NCBI RefSeq assembly: GCF_030052815.1
Contig: NC_079510.1
Coordinates: 7,081,375 to 7,145,374, forward strand
DNA: 64,000 nucleotides
Source: Hevea brasiliensis
Taxonomy: Eukaryota > Streptophyta > Magnoliopsida > Malpighiales > Euphorbiaceae
Reading direction: 5' to 3'
Shown: one piece after another, positions 10,735 to 22,494 of the stretch
Layout of the letters: the number at the start of each line of letters is the position of its first letter
Numbering within the stretch: position 1 is the stretch's first letter
The notes under the pieces: model-generated
What the model was told of the DNA's origin: nothing
The model's input: the letters and a program-made list of their open reading frames with translations, nothing else
The model's database searches: none
Program-made: the position numbers and the translations under genes

Positions 10735-12641
10735 CAAAAACGAGTTTATTACAAAGTCGAAAATATACAAGTCATTTGGTAGGAGGGTCTCCCCTAACCT
10801 GCTCTTCAGGTACATTTTTAGTTTCATCATTCCCTCTCTCCTCTCTCTTAGGCTCCTCCTCGCTATCATCTTCAGCTCTCGGAATGAGCTCCTCCATCCA
10901 GGAGAAGTCTTCTTCAAGATAGCACTTCACTAGCTCGGCCAGAAGATCGCCATGAGCATTCACATAGGCATCAGCCTCTCTCGCCAAGGCCTTTTCTTTT
11001 TTCACTTTGATCTCTTCAGTAAATCGAGTGAGATAGGCAAATTGATAGGCCCAAGCGTCTGCAAGTTCCCGCTCCAGTTCAGCTATCCTTTCTTCATAAG
11101 ACTTCGTCCAATCTTCTATTTTGGCAATGTGGTCCTGGGCAGTTGAGAGTTAGGCTTTGGCGGTAGCTGTGTCCTGTACCGCCTTTAAAATCTCCTGTCT
11201 CAAGAGATGAGTCTTTTCTCTGATCATATTTTGGTTCACAATAGTCTCCAACCCAAGCTCATCGTCTGAGTCAGGAGATCGTCTATGCTATCCTAGGCCA
11301 TCCTGTTCAGGTCTTCTTGAAAACAGATAGTAGCACTCAGGACCTTGGCTAGATCAAGATTGCCCCAAACTGAATGATTCCTTTCTAGAGAATGAATAAG
11401 GACATAAGCACCTTGGGAGAGCATCCTAATGACTAGTCTGGAAGGCCCTCCTTCTGCACTTAAAGTGACTGACAGAGGTGGAGGTTCGACTTATCGAGGT
11501 GGAGAAGGAATGATCTCTACCTTCGAGGTTGGCTGCTCTGGAGGTCGGAACAGAGAGCTCGGTACTTCTATCAAGTCCTGCTTTAGCGTCTGAGCAGCAG
11601 TAGCAGCAGCAGCAACTTTCATCTCCCGCACTTTCTAGGCGAGCTCGCTCTTTCGCTTGCGGCTTTCCTTGGCACTCTCGCCTCTCACCATACCTGTATA
11701 GAGAACAAGTTAATGAGATCACCAAAGTTAAGAGACTAAGAATTTAGATTATACTGATCCAGGGGCCGAGGTCAGAGAGTTACAGCTCATAGTCCTCATA
11801 GGCGATCACTTGCATCATCCACAATTTCAGTTCGGCCATGACCACATCCAAACATTAATACCTATGAGCGGTCGCCTGATCCTTCAACTCCTTCACCATT
11901 GCATCCTTGTATTTATTTAGGGTGATCTTTTTTGATACTTTAGGAACTAAATATTGTCAACTACGTAGAATGCCCTCAAAGCCATTTGGGTCCTCGCTGC
12001 TCAGTATGAAAAACTGATTTTCCAGTTCTTCAATGAGGAAGGGAGATCAGTGAAGAGCCCGCAGTTCGGCTTAGCTTGGAAAAACCAATATTCATCATCT
12101 TTTCACCGAGCGAGCCTATGCAATTCAGCAAAAACCTTTGCAATGGCCTTGAGCTTTTTAGCTTGGCATAAACCTCTGAAGGCCATCAAAGTCCGCCAGG
12201 AGTTCAGATGCACTTGGGCTATACAGACATGATGGAACTTCATAACGGCTTTATAGAATTTGTCAAGGGGAAACAGAAGCTCGACTTTAAATTGTTCTTC
12301 ATACACCATGATCAAGTCAATTTCTTCAAAGAAATGATCAGCTCGAAGATCGCCATGACATCTGATAAGTTCAAAGGAGTCGATCGGAAGGTTGTACTCT
12401 TGGCTAATAGATTGAAGATCGGTCTCCCTGAGGACCGATGCTAACTCGTCCATGGGTAAATTCTCTTTCCTGGAAGTTGACACTTGTTTTGACTTAGTCG
12501 CTTGACCATGGACCGAGATAATGGTCGTAGAAGGTTCAGGTCGCTCACTTGGTTTGGCCACATCACCCTAATCTGATGTCCACGAATGTGAACAAAAGGA
12601 GGACTTACAGCTCTCTGACCATCAGTACCCCTCATTTTCAA
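10735..12641 (-). pseudogene. Antisense ORF of Tat LTR, putative gypsy-type transposase-like protein
   Basis: Read on the minus strand, the longest piece (12561-12103) contains LPIDSFELIRCHGDLRADHF, VYEEQFKVELLFPLDKFYKA and AQVHLNSWRTLMAF, matching the plant 'putative gypsy type transposon' family of proteins. Further pieces at 11725-11426 and 11005-10772 carry the charged coiled-coil-like middle and a C-terminal AYVNAHGDLLAELVKCYLEE / DFSWMEELIPRAE motif of such proteins. Several stops and frame changes separate the pieces. Possible GT...AG boundaries near 11754/11694 would give only a 61-nt intron and are doubtful. Antisense additional ORFs are known in Tat-lineage elements (Retand, Grande). 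The function is unknown. A TATA-like box lies about 150 bp upstream of the first ATG. Confidence 0.6.
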
Positions 12642-12786
12642 AGATAAAGATAAAATTGATCGAAAAAAGATTAAAGCTCTTACCGAAGTGTAAATCGGTG
12701 CCGGAAAACTTTAAAAAGCAAGAGAACGTCGTAATTGCTCAGAGAATCTGAAAATGGCATAAGTAGGCAAATGGCCAATTCTCCTC

Positions 12787-12797
12787 CCTATTTATGC
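12787..12797 (-). promoter_or_regulatory. TATA-like box for the antisense ORF
   Basis: On the minus strand GGCATAAATAGG is followed about 150 bp later by the first ATG of the antisense unit (12641). Position and sequence suit a plant core promoter; this is inference. Confidence 0.4.
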
Positions 12798-13349
12798 CTG
12801 CCTGAGCATTAAATGCTCATGAAACCCCAAGAGACGCATCAGTTAATGGGATTGGACCATTTTAATGACTCATCAAAAGTGAATTCCAGAAACATGATAG
12901 GGACATCGGATATTTAAAGAGCAGTTTGGAGAGATCGGTCGATGAGTGTGAGTGGTGAGATCAGATCGGACACAGTTATAAGAGATTGAAAAATAATGCA
13001 ATAATAAAATAAAATAAACAATCAATTTTGAATAAATAAAACTTTATTTCATTTCCAAAAGGTCAGATTACATCACTTGGGCGATCTTTTAAGATCAACA
13101 ATTATAAATTTCCCTTCACTACATTCTACCTATCTTGCTCTTATGGTTTGGACCACACCTAATTTTAAGATGACGTTCAAGAGATACGTGGAGATCGGGA
13201 GGGTAGCTCTCGTCAACTATGACAAAGACTATGGGAAGCTCAGTGTCTTCGTCGATGTCATCGACCAGAACTGACCTACGATCGGGACCTCTAGTATGGT
13301 TGGGAGCCAAATGAACTTCAAGAGGCAGTCACTGATATCAAGATTGAAA

Positions 13350-13667
13350 TTAGCGGTCCTTGTCAGAGATCAATCTGTAAGCTACACCAGTAAGCCAATC
13401 CGAGATCGGCACGGTAGTCAGTTTCGACCTTGATCGGTCAATTAGTCCAGTTCCCTCACCGTCATCAAACGATGCCCTCATAAATCTCTGATCACTGGAA
13501 TTGTCCATTTTCAGGAGATGGACAAAGAAAACATTCTGAAAAAGATCAAAGTGGTTGTCATGAGAAGAATTCTTGCCAAAAAAGTCAAGAACGGGAAAGC
13601 AAAACATTAGAAATTCACTAGAGAAGGGAGATTGTGAGTATGTGAAGGACAAAATTCTCCTGCACAT
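13350..13667 (-). pseudogene. Second antisense ORF in Tat LTR, unknown product
   Basis: A 105-codon minus-strand frame. The ATG at 13667 overlaps a TATA-like sequence (CCTTATATATG on the minus strand, 13665-13675), so the more likely start is the internal ATG near 13514 (MDNSSDQRFMRA), about 150 bp downstream of that box. This is the same spacing as in the neighbouring antisense unit. I do not recognise the product. It may be the 5' part of the same antisense unit or chance coding. Confidence that it encodes a protein is low. Confidence 0.25.
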
Positions 13668-14244
13668 ATATAAGGCCTAGGCATTTATTGCCTGCATAAC
13701 TCGAAGCGGTCCATCGGTAATTGAAGAATTAATTGCTTTAGGGGATGAGAAGGTGATCGAAAATTAAGATCAGGAAGAAATGAGATCAGATGTAAAGATC
13801 GGAGCGAGAGGTCTCAGGTTTACTAAAGAGATTAGCTAAACTAGGAAATAACCTATAGAGATCGGAGGGCTTGGAGAATCACTTTCAATCATGACCCTCA
13901 AATTTGTAAGATTAACTCCTCACCATCGGATCCCAAATGGTTAAAGCAGCCGGCACACCTCAATTTACAGCATTGATCATGCTTGTAAGGATAGATTTGA
14001 GACCTTCATATCAAAAGTGAATAACTGATTCAGCGCCTTTTGCACCCAGCCCTCGGATCCATCCTGTAAAGCTAAATTCCTGATCGTTGGATTAAGGAAT
14101 GAAAGGACAGAGATTCTAAACTAAATCCTGACCCTTAATCTTGATTCTCTTTAATTCTATGGCGTCGAATCGTGTGCTTTTAAATCCAAGCCCTCCATCT
14201 CCTCCTGCTGGAATCCTGACCCTTCATTTTGAGTACCCATTCCC

Positions 14245-14252
14245 TATAAATA
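14245..14252 (+). promoter_or_regulatory. TATA box of the Tat LTR (sense)
   Basis: CCCTATAAATACC is followed by a G/A-rich leader (GGAGGAAGGAGAAGGAAAGC), as expected at the U3/R boundary of an LTR promoter. No start-site data are available. Confidence 0.45.
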
Positions 14253-15773
14253 CCTGCATGCAATACTATAGTAGGAGGAAGGAGAAGGAAAGCAGGAGAT
14301 GATGGTCAGGAAACCTCTGCATTTTTTGATATAATCTTATTGCCTTTCATTTTGAAACCGTTGAAATTCCCAGAGACTTTAGAAATAAGTTTTCTAAAGG
14401 ATCTTTTCATTGAAATGACAGGTCCTATGATTTATACTCTTAGTAACCACACACCATTTTGGAATCCCAATCACAGTTCGTTATTAAAGCCCCATTGTCA
14501 TTTCCTTCGATAGCTCCAAGTCACTCCCTCTTCTCAGCTATAGCAATTCCAGAGTCTGTAGGGCATCGGTATTGATTCATCCATTATTTCAGCACTCCAT
14601 AGGTAAATGTTTAACTCGCTTATTATTAAACGTAGCTAGTTTGTATTCACAACGTGAGTATTTTAAGGTGCCTTGTCACATTGAGTTCCCAGAATAGGCA
14701 TGTATTAAGTTCAGTTTATGTCATATATTATCTTCGGCCTCCTATCATTTGCAAGTCTTACGATTATCACTATTTTCAATTCTTTATTTATTTCGTATGG
14801 CTAAAAGCTTGGGCCATTAACGCTTTGTAACAACCATGAGGAGCATGGATGAAGGTGATGCCTCAAAAATTTTTGACCCAAATAAATGAGCAAAATAATT
14901 AGGAAAATAGATGTATTCCATATAGATGTAGAAAGTTAGGATGAGTTGTGAGGTCAGAAACCGAGATTAGCTCAGATAGATAAATCACAAGATCAAAAAA
15001 AGGAGAAACTAGTCAAGCTCGGACGATAAGCTATAAGACCAGAGAATCAAGACAAACTCGGATCATAAGACATGAAACCCAAAATAGAAAAGTTCGGACA
15101 ATAAGCCATATGGGTGGAGATAAAGGAGTTCGGATAGTGTAGAGTTTGATGAATTACACGGAAGATCGACATAGAGTTCGAATTAATATTCGCAACTTTT
15201 AAATTCACTTTTGAAAGTAAGGAGTTCCGAAGAGAGTACTTTCCAGGATTTCTTGTAACACCCCTATTTGCATAACCTGGTATATGTTACTATTCCGGTG
15301 ACCAGTATCGGTCTGGACAATTAAAAGGATTAGAACTATGTTTAAGACACCTAGTTAAGCCCTAAATACAAATAATTAGTAATTGTCAATTAGTTAAGTA
15401 TAAATAAGAAAAACAGAACATAAGAAGTTAAATGAGCTGAGAGTCACAGCGATGGGTGACCTTCTCGGGAAGGATTACGAAGTCAATTTAAACTCAAATT
15501 TCAAACAGTAAAATGTGACGCCACGGTCTTGGGACTATTGCGAACACAGTGGAAAAGAAAAAATCACGGAAAAGAATTTTTAAGCAGGTCAAATAATTAG
15601 GTCAGGGATCCGGAAGAAATATTAAATTATTTGCAAAACGGATCGAACCAGTAAGGGGCAATTTGGTCAATTTACCCCTAGAGCTGACTCCTGACCTAAC
15701 TGTCCAATAAAATAAGAGAAAAGAAAGTTTAGGAATCAGGAATTAAATTAAAGAACTAATAGAAAAATAAATG

Positions 15774-16085
15774 CAAAAGAAAAAAGAAAAGAAAACTTTA
15801 TTTATATCATGTTTACATCATTAGGTGACATCATGAATGATGTCAAAATTAAAATTTTTTTACCCAAATTTTTTACTAAGTCAATTATGGCATAAATGAA
15901 GATAAAAACAAAATTAAAAAGACAAATTTCAAAAGAAAAAAGAAAAGAAAACTTTATTTATATCATGTTTACATCATTAGGTGACATCATGAATGATGTC
16001 AAAATTAAAATTTTTTTACCCAAATTTTTGACTAAGTCAATTATGGCATAAATAAAGATAAAAACAAAATTAAAAAGACAAATTT
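15774..16085 (+). repeat. 156-bp tandem duplication in solo LTR B
   Basis: 15774-15929 is repeated at 15930-16085 with two visible differences. Each copy contains a near-perfect palindrome, TGACATCATGAATGATGTCA, at 15826-15845 and 15982-16001. Confidence 0.93.
15826..16001. promoter_or_regulatory. Duplicated CRE/bZIP-like palindromes upstream of the LTR leader
   Basis: TGACATCATGAATGATGTCA has 9-bp inverted arms around GA and contains TGACATCA half-sites resembling plant TGA/bZIP sites. Related but imperfect versions occupy the same place in the sister LTRs (3726-3744 and near 47755-47775). A promoter role is inferred from position upstream of the leader and donor-like site. Confidence 0.4.
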
Positions 16086-19000
16086 TTTGCTTCTTCTTCT
16101 CCAAATTCCCGTAGCTCTCTTTATGCCATTTCTTCTCTCACCAAAAACCTTCATTAAAGCATGCTTTAAGCTTGCTTCCAACCACTTAACCCACTTTGAC
16201 TCCAAACTAGTCCATAAGAACTTGTTAGATCAACTTGAGGAAGCTTTAGAAGAAAGAAAGAAAAGAAGAAAAGGAAGAAAGGGAAGAATTGAAAATTCTA
16301 GTGGAGGTAAGCACTTGTACTTGGAAATTTAAGTTTATTTATTGTGTTTATGACTCAATTAACTTAGATCTTAACTTAAAATCAAAAGAAAATAATTATT
16401 GAGGGACCAAAAGAGAATTTTGTCCAGCCTTAGTTAGGGTTTGAAATGAATGATTTTGAGGTTTTTGAATGGTTGTTTAGGTTGAGTTGTGTATGTGAAG
16501 TATGGATATATGTTTTGAATGCATTAGATTTGAATTCTATGTAATTAGGGTTTTGACCTAGGGTTTTGGGAGACAAAATTTGGAGAAATGGTCAAATAGT
16601 GTGTTTAATCTTGTTTGAGATAAAAAATGGTCATTTGTGACCAATTGAGATGTGTTGGAAGTGTTAGAAGTGAGTTTAAATTCGGACTGAAAATGGCCAT
16701 GCTGCAGGCAGTAGGACCAAGGTCCCTTTGAGGGACCAAAACTAAAAATTTACAGGTCCAATTGGTGTTAAGACAATTGGGAATGAAAATAGACACAAAA
16801 TGGAACATTTTTCATTTAGGAATCATGCCCAAAAAGTGACCAAAACCTAGTGAACAAATTGACCAAATCCGGACTTATGCAGTCTGACCTATACAAAAAT
16901 GACCAAATGAACAGTGTTTGTTCATTTGGCCATAACTTGGGCTAGGTAGCCCTAAATGACCTGAAATTTTAATAGTGGATAGTTGAGATACAGACCTAAA
17001 ACTTTCATGAAGAACACAAACCCAAATTGTGCTCTTAACTAAGCCATTTGGCTACCCAAAGTTGGTGACTTAAAACTGTCAGAACCAGTTTGGTGCCCAG
17101 AAATCTGGGTTAAGTCCAATCCGGTAGCTATGATTCAAATGGCTATAACTTGAGCTACAAAACTCCAATTGGAGTGATTCAAAAATTAGAATAAAGTTAA
17201 GACAATAAGGAACAATTTCTACGAAGAAAACTTAACCAAATTCTAATAGCAACATGACCAATGAAACAGTACAACATAGGACACCAAAACTAAAAATTTG
17301 TAATTTTGCCTAAAAGACTTAAAATTTGAGAAAACAACCAAAACCAACAAATTAGGTAACCAAAAGGTGGTATGTGGGTGAAATTAGAATTCTCATACAT
17401 ATTAAGCATTAGAAAGTCAATAAATTGACTTGAATAGTATCATGAATATTAACCCTGAAATACAAAATTTAAAGAACGCCAAGTTTAGCATATTAAAGCT
17501 AGGTATAAGTGAATTTGAATTTATTTTTGGATTTACGATGAGTTATAATATTGAAACACTGTGAAACTCTGTGTTTCAGCTGAAAAGAACACCGGGAAAG
17601 AACTCGAGGAATCGAGTCAAGGCCAAGAGGCGACTCGCTTAAGGTTTGTGCACAACTAACTATTTTGTTACTTTTCACATTTAAATTGATTTGAACAAGT
17701 TTATTTTATGATTTATAATTTTGTTGTGTTGAGGATTTTAATTTGTTGAATGAAATTGTATAAATTAAATGCAAATTTTCTTGTGCATTTAAGGATTTAT
17801 TGCATGGTTTTGAGGATTGTAAATTTTAAGTTTGATGTGTTGCCAATCTTGAGCATGAATTTATGATGATTAAATATGTTGATATTTATAAATACTTTGT
17901 AAATAGAAAATGTTTTGAATATGATTTGAAACCACAGTTGACATGGCAAAATATGTTATGAATTCTCATTAACTGGTCTAGTGAGATATCTCATCCACTA
18001 GATGAGGCGAGTTCCTTCCTCTCTGGCTTGCCAGTTGGAGAAGAGTTTGAATGAGTACTCATATATACTAGCTAGTCTTTGTTCCTCCCTTTTAGCCTCA
18101 GTTATTGGGAGAGTGTGAAATGTCGTGGTGTACAACACGGCATCTATTTGAATTTTGGGTCATGGGTTCAACTGTGTGAATTGTTGGCAACGCCTTTTAA
18201 ATTATGCATAGTTTGATAAATTGTGGTTGAAATAAATAATTTATCAGTGATTCAAAATATTTTTGTATTGTTTTGAGATTTAAAAGAAATGTAGATAAAG
18301 AATTACTATTTGATCAAAATGTTATTCAAATGAATAATTTGCAAGAATGAAAATATTGATTTCTAAATGTTATGAATTTTGAAGAATTTAGAAATTTTAA
18401 ATTTTTATTTGTTATGAATTGTCAAGCATAACTTGTATTAAGTTTTAAATTATTAGTTTGTGCACTACTGAGTTCACCACTCAGCGATAGCTTTGTATGC
18501 TGTCGCAAGTGAAAGAAAATATAAAGCAGCTGAGCAAGATTACTAAAAGGCATAGTGAGACTATCTTCGGGTATATCATAGGTATACCCTTATACTTTAG
18601 ATTTTGATGTAATTCTGTAATTGTATATATGAAATTTACTTTGAGCAGTTGTATCAACTCTTTTGTAATATATTTTTGGATTGTAATGAAAAACAAATTA
18701 TTACAAGGTTATCTTGAGATTTTATGTATTTATAAAGTTTTGCACTACTAAATTTTTTATGATCCCATGAATGTAAATATTAATTTTGTTACCTTAATGA
18801 GAGGTTTCAATGTTTGATTTAATTTAAACTGTGTATTGAGTTGCTTGTGTTGATTTGTGAAATGAGATTGAATAATGGAGTTGTGATTGAGAAAAATATA
18901 TTGGGAGTATCTTTATTTTCAGGTTTTGAAGAACTGTTTTCTCAAAACACAGACGACACTCTGCCGAAATTTTTGTAAAAATTATGGAGATTTTAAATAT

Positions 19001-19251
19001 CTAAAAATTTGATTTATGTTTGGACTTCAAATAAAGGTTTTTAATATCTGAAAAAAAAAAAATTACCCACCAATTTAAAACTGAACCAAAATTGTTTTAA
19101 AATCCCATGTAGTATATTTAATGGGTTACCGGTAAGCGAAGTACGGTAATTCATTAGGTATACTACAGGAGCATGTTACATCTTACGAGGAGTAGGGTGT
19201 GACATTTCTGTAATTTAAACCTTTTATAAAGTGTCCGATGCTATATCAGAA

Positions 19252-19735
19252 AGACCGGGAGAGAGTCCTTTCCTGAGTTCCTAACAAAAAGAGATCAGGA
19301 GAGAGTCTTTACCCGAATTCTCTTAGCTAAAACTCTAATTAAAACATTTTAAGAGATCGGGAGAGAGTCCTTGCCCGAATTCTCTCAGCAAAACTCTAAT
19401 AAAAACATTTTAAGAGATCGGGAGAAAGTCCTTACCCAAATTCTCTCAGTTAAAACTCTAAGCTAAAACTCTAACAAAAACATTTTAAGAGATCGGAAGA
19501 GAGTCCTTACCTGAATTCTCTTAGCTAAAATTCTAATAAAAATATCTTAAGAGATCGGGAGAGAGTCCTTACCCAAATTCTCTAAGCTAAAATTCTGATA
19601 AGAATATTTTAAGAGATCGGGAGAGAGTCATTACCCGAATTATTTAAGCTAAAATTCTAATAAGAATATTTTAAGAGATCAGAAGAGAGTCATTTCCTGA
19701 ATACTTTTAATCAAAATTCTAATATTCTAACATAC
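19252..19735 (+). repeat. About eight copies of a 61-76 bp repeat in the Tat LTR
   Basis: Units beginning AAGAGATCGGGAGAGAGTCC and containing CCGAATTCTCT, then CTAAAACTCTAA, recur about every 62 bp. One unit is lengthened by an internal duplication. It lies in the U5-side part of the LTR, downstream of solo LTR B. Confidence 0.85.
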
Positions 19736-20289
19736 ACCCTTAGTTATCTAAATGCCGTGAGCCGAGAGTCCTCCTCATTCATTATGAATCTTTAGGGACC
19801 AAATAACACCTCTTTAGAATTAGAGTCCTAATTCGAGGAGGGAGAAATTTGATAAAATATTTAACAAATCAAATAAGCATAATACCAATTCACTGTAGGG
19901 TCATCCCATATACCTGTGGTCATGGGAAACCCAAAAAGGTGAAATATTAAATGCTCCTTTTATCAATAACAAGGACCAAAATCATAACTCCAACCCCCAA
20001 AATTATTAATCTTAAGTTATAAAGAGCACATCGTTAAATTTGCCTACCCTCATTGAGGGACGAGGTGGGGTGCCCAACACCTTCCTCACCTATGAACGGA
20101 CTCCAAACCTAGAATCTCTATTTTGGAAGTGGTTTTTTTCAAATTTTTATTTTCAGTAATGGTTTCCTTTAATTTTCCTTAAAATTAAAATGGCGACTCC
20201 TCACTTTTTCCACTTCGGTGAGAATTGTTTGACTATCATAAAACCCTTGCGACAGTTTATAATAATTCAGTGAGTTTTAAAGTTTTACC

Positions 20290-20960
20290 TGAATCACTCA
20301 TTCTGACTGTCCATCTGTTTGAGGATGAAAAGTCATGCTAAAATAGAGTTATATGCTCAAGGCATCTTGCATCTTCTTCCAAAATCTAGATGTGAACCTT
20401 AGGTCTCTATCAGATATGATGGAAAGTGAGATTCCATGCAGTCTAACTATCTCACTAATATACAATTTTGCTAGCTTCTCTAGTGGATAGTCAGTTCTAC
20501 CTGGTAAAAAATGGGCTGACTTAATTAATCTATCTACTATCACCCATACTGCATCATGTTTCTTCTGGGTGAGTGGTAGACCACTAACGAAATCCATGGT
20601 GACCCGATCCCATTTCCATTCAGGTTTGCTTATGGGCTATAACAAACCTATAAGAACTTGGTGTTCTGCTTTGACTTGCTGACATGTCAAGCATCTAGTC
20701 ACGTAGTCAGCTATATCCTTCTTCATACCAGGCCACCAATAATGAGGCTTCAGATCATGGTACATTTTAGTGCTTCCTGGTTGCATAGCATAAACACTGG
20801 TGTGTACCACTTTTAGAATGCTTGTCTTCAATTCCCTATTATCTGATACACACACTCTTCCTTTATAGTACAAACGCCCATCTTCTTTCAACTCATACTC
20901 AGTTTCCTTCCCCTTTGTGATTCTGCCCATAATAATCATTAGCTTTTCATTTACCTTCTA
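20290..20960 (-). pseudogene. Tekay-like chromovirus integrase fragment
   Basis: On the minus strand 20939-20637 carries the integrase zinc region (HTSVYAMQPGSTKMYHDLK, then CLTCQQVKAEHQ), and 20597-20349 the catalytic core (MDFVSGLP, WVIVDRLIKSAHFLP, IISDRDLRFTSRFWK). It continues to FHPQTDGQSE near 20300, where the homology stops before the Tat LTR end. Stops split the frame at about 20600-20640. The core glutamate is just reached. This is the distal part of the element whose gag and protease lie at 38771-40172, on the far side of the nested insertions. Confidence 0.85.
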
Positions 20961-21886
20961 CCCATCTTGTACCTACTGTAGTAGGTTTGGCTTCACTTAC
21001 AACTCAGCCAAAATAGCTCTATTATGAGTTAAGGACAAACAGGCATGCAATGATCTCAATGCTGCAATGGACTTTCTGCTCAAGGCGTCAGCAATTACAT
21101 TTGCCTTTAAAGGTTGGTAGTCTATCACACAATCATAGTCCTTCAGAAACTCAATCCACCGCCTCTATCTAAGGTTGAGCTCCTTCTGGGTTGGCAAGTA
21201 TTTTAGACTTTTTGTGGTCTGTATATATGTAGCACTTTTCATCATACAAGTAGTGCTTCCATATCTTCAGTGCGAAGATGATTGCTGCTAACTCTAGATC
21301 ATGGGTAGGGTAGTTCTTCTCATATGGCCTTAGCTGCCTAAAAGTATAGGCGACCACTTTCCCCTCTTGCATCAGAACACACCCTAACCCATTATGGGAA
21401 GCATCACTGTAGGCCACGAAGTCCTTCCCAGACACTGGCTGTGTTAACACTGGTGTTTCTGTCAACATAGCCTTCAACCTCTCAAAACTGACTTGACACT
21501 TGTCATTCCAATCAAATTTTACATTCTTGTGTAGCAACTTAGTCAGTGGAGCAGTTATCAGAGAAAATCCCTTCACAAACCTTCTGTAATACCCAGCTAG
21601 CCCCAAGAAACTTCTGACTTCAGTTGCATTTCTGGAAGGCTTCCACTCCATCATTGCTTTAATCTTCTTGGGATCCACTCTAATCCCATCAACTGATACT
21701 ATGTGTCCAAGAAAGGCAATCTCATTCAATCAAAAGTCACACTTGGATAGCTTAGCATACAATTTCTTCTCTCTCAATATCTGCAGAACAATTCTCCAAT
21801 GCTCATCATGCTCCTCTTTCTTCTTGGAATACACCAGTATATCATCAATGAAGACCACTACAAACTGATCTATGTATGGATGGAAG
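20961..21886 (-). pseudogene. Tekay-like chromovirus RT (C-terminal) and RNase H
   Basis: The minus strand from about 21880 reads [13 protein letters not shown], the catalytic RT motif. Then 21729-21169 reads [33 protein letters not shown] and the RNase H motifs [13 protein letters not shown] and [16 protein letters not shown]. It continues past a frame change to [15 protein letters not shown]. These are textbook chromovirus (Tekay/Del) sequences. RT upstream of HPYIDQF is missing: at about 21887 the sequence switches abruptly to Athila-like gag, so the RT N-terminus was lost in a deletion. Confidence 0.88.
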
Positions 21887-22494
21887 ATGACTTAAGGAAT
21901 TCTTCAAATCCAGAACCTTGAGCTTCCAACTTACTCACAGATCAGGCTAACTGACCAATCTACCTCTTTATGTTTTGAATGCTATTTCTAGTCTCTTGTT
22001 GAAACTGTTGTGTATTGTTAGCAAAAGCCTTAACAATTTCATCAAGTGACATACCTTGATTTGAGGAAGGCGGTGGTGGTTGATTCACTTGTCTCTGCTG
22101 CTGGTATCAGTTTTGCACTGGTTGATTCCCATAACTCAGATTAGGATGATCTCGCCATCCTGGATTATAAGTATTAGAAAAGGGATCATACCTGTGTTGT
22201 GGCTATCCATAATGTCCTACTGCATTAGCATGTTGCATTGATTCATCATCTTGTAACGCAAGACACATGTCAGTAGCATGACCCAAACCTAAACAAATCC
22301 CACATACCTTAACAGTTTGCATGTTCCCTACAGCCAACAGCCTCACCAAAGAAGTTAAGCCAGAAATTTGTTTCTCAAGGTTAGATGTACTTACCTCATT
22401 AACCTTCATAGGTGTGTGATCCATTCTCATTCCAAATTGCTGAGAATTTGCTGCCATGTTAGCAATTAGCCTCTTTGCCTCTTTTGGTGTCTTG
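21887..22494 (-). pseudogene. Athila-like gag, C-terminal fragment (part 3)
   Basis: On the minus strand, after the copia target site, gag continues with AKRLIANMAANSQQFGMRMD, a coiled segment and a CCHC zinc-knuckle-like CGICLGLGHATDMC (22457-22203). A Q-rich tail with several stops follows, down to about 21890. There the gag stops and Tekay RT starts. Parts 1 and 2 of the same gag are at 36351-37005 and 32484-32576, beyond the copia element and solo LTR C. Confidence 0.8.

Larger units (their letters stand above)
15254..19204 (+). mobile_element. Solo LTR B, Tekay-like family, inserted in the Tat LTR
   Basis: A 3951-bp block starts TGTAACACCCC and ends GGGTGTGACA, flanked by TTTCT at 15249-15253 and 19205-19209. 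There is no gag or pol. It is the longest of the four intact solo LTRs, partly because of a 156-bp tandem duplication at 15774-16085. It aligns in the same block order as the copies at 47248-50727 (same strand) and 887-4295 (reverse). A small frame at 16123-16306 ends at a consensus donor (GTAAGC at 16307); an acceptor TGTGTTTCAG ends at 17579, and a 64-nt exon-like block ends before GTTTGTGC at 17644. Confidence 0.94.
1..20254 (+). mobile_element. Tat/Ogre-type Ty3/gypsy retrotransposon, left end outside window
   Basis: Seen: degenerate pol in the order RT, RNase H, a second RNase H, integrase, then a long repeat-rich 3' region, a polypurine tract and a 3' LTR beginning TGTGGACACC and ending CCTTGCGACA. 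The second RNase H-like domain after the retroviral type is a known hallmark of the Tat lineage, and the long LTR fits Tat/Ogre. The element is interrupted by two solo LTRs (887-4295 and 15254-19204). Its 5' LTR, gag and protease lie outside the window, so its target duplication cannot be checked. The right end sits beside a Tekay integrase remnant on the opposite strand, with about 35 bases of unassigned sequence between. Stops and frameshifts throughout pol show it is dead. Confidence 0.85.
10234..20254 (+). mobile_element. 3' LTR of the Tat element, interrupted by solo LTR B
   Basis: It starts TGTGGACACC just after the polypurine tract and ends CCTTGCGACA, an end known from Tat LTRs. Without solo LTR B and its duplication it is about 6.06 kb, long but within the Tat/Ogre range. 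It contains antisense ORFs (10735-13667), a TATA box with downstream purine-rich leader (14245) and a 63-bp repeat block (19252-19735). The 5' LTR is outside the window, so the boundaries rest on motif and context alone. Confidence 0.72.

Noticed and set aside
20187..20200. ATGGCGACTCC as a Tat primer binding site
   Set aside because: It lies 55 bp before the CCTTGCGACA end and is not preceded by an LTR-type CA terminus. It fits better as a motif inside the LTR end.
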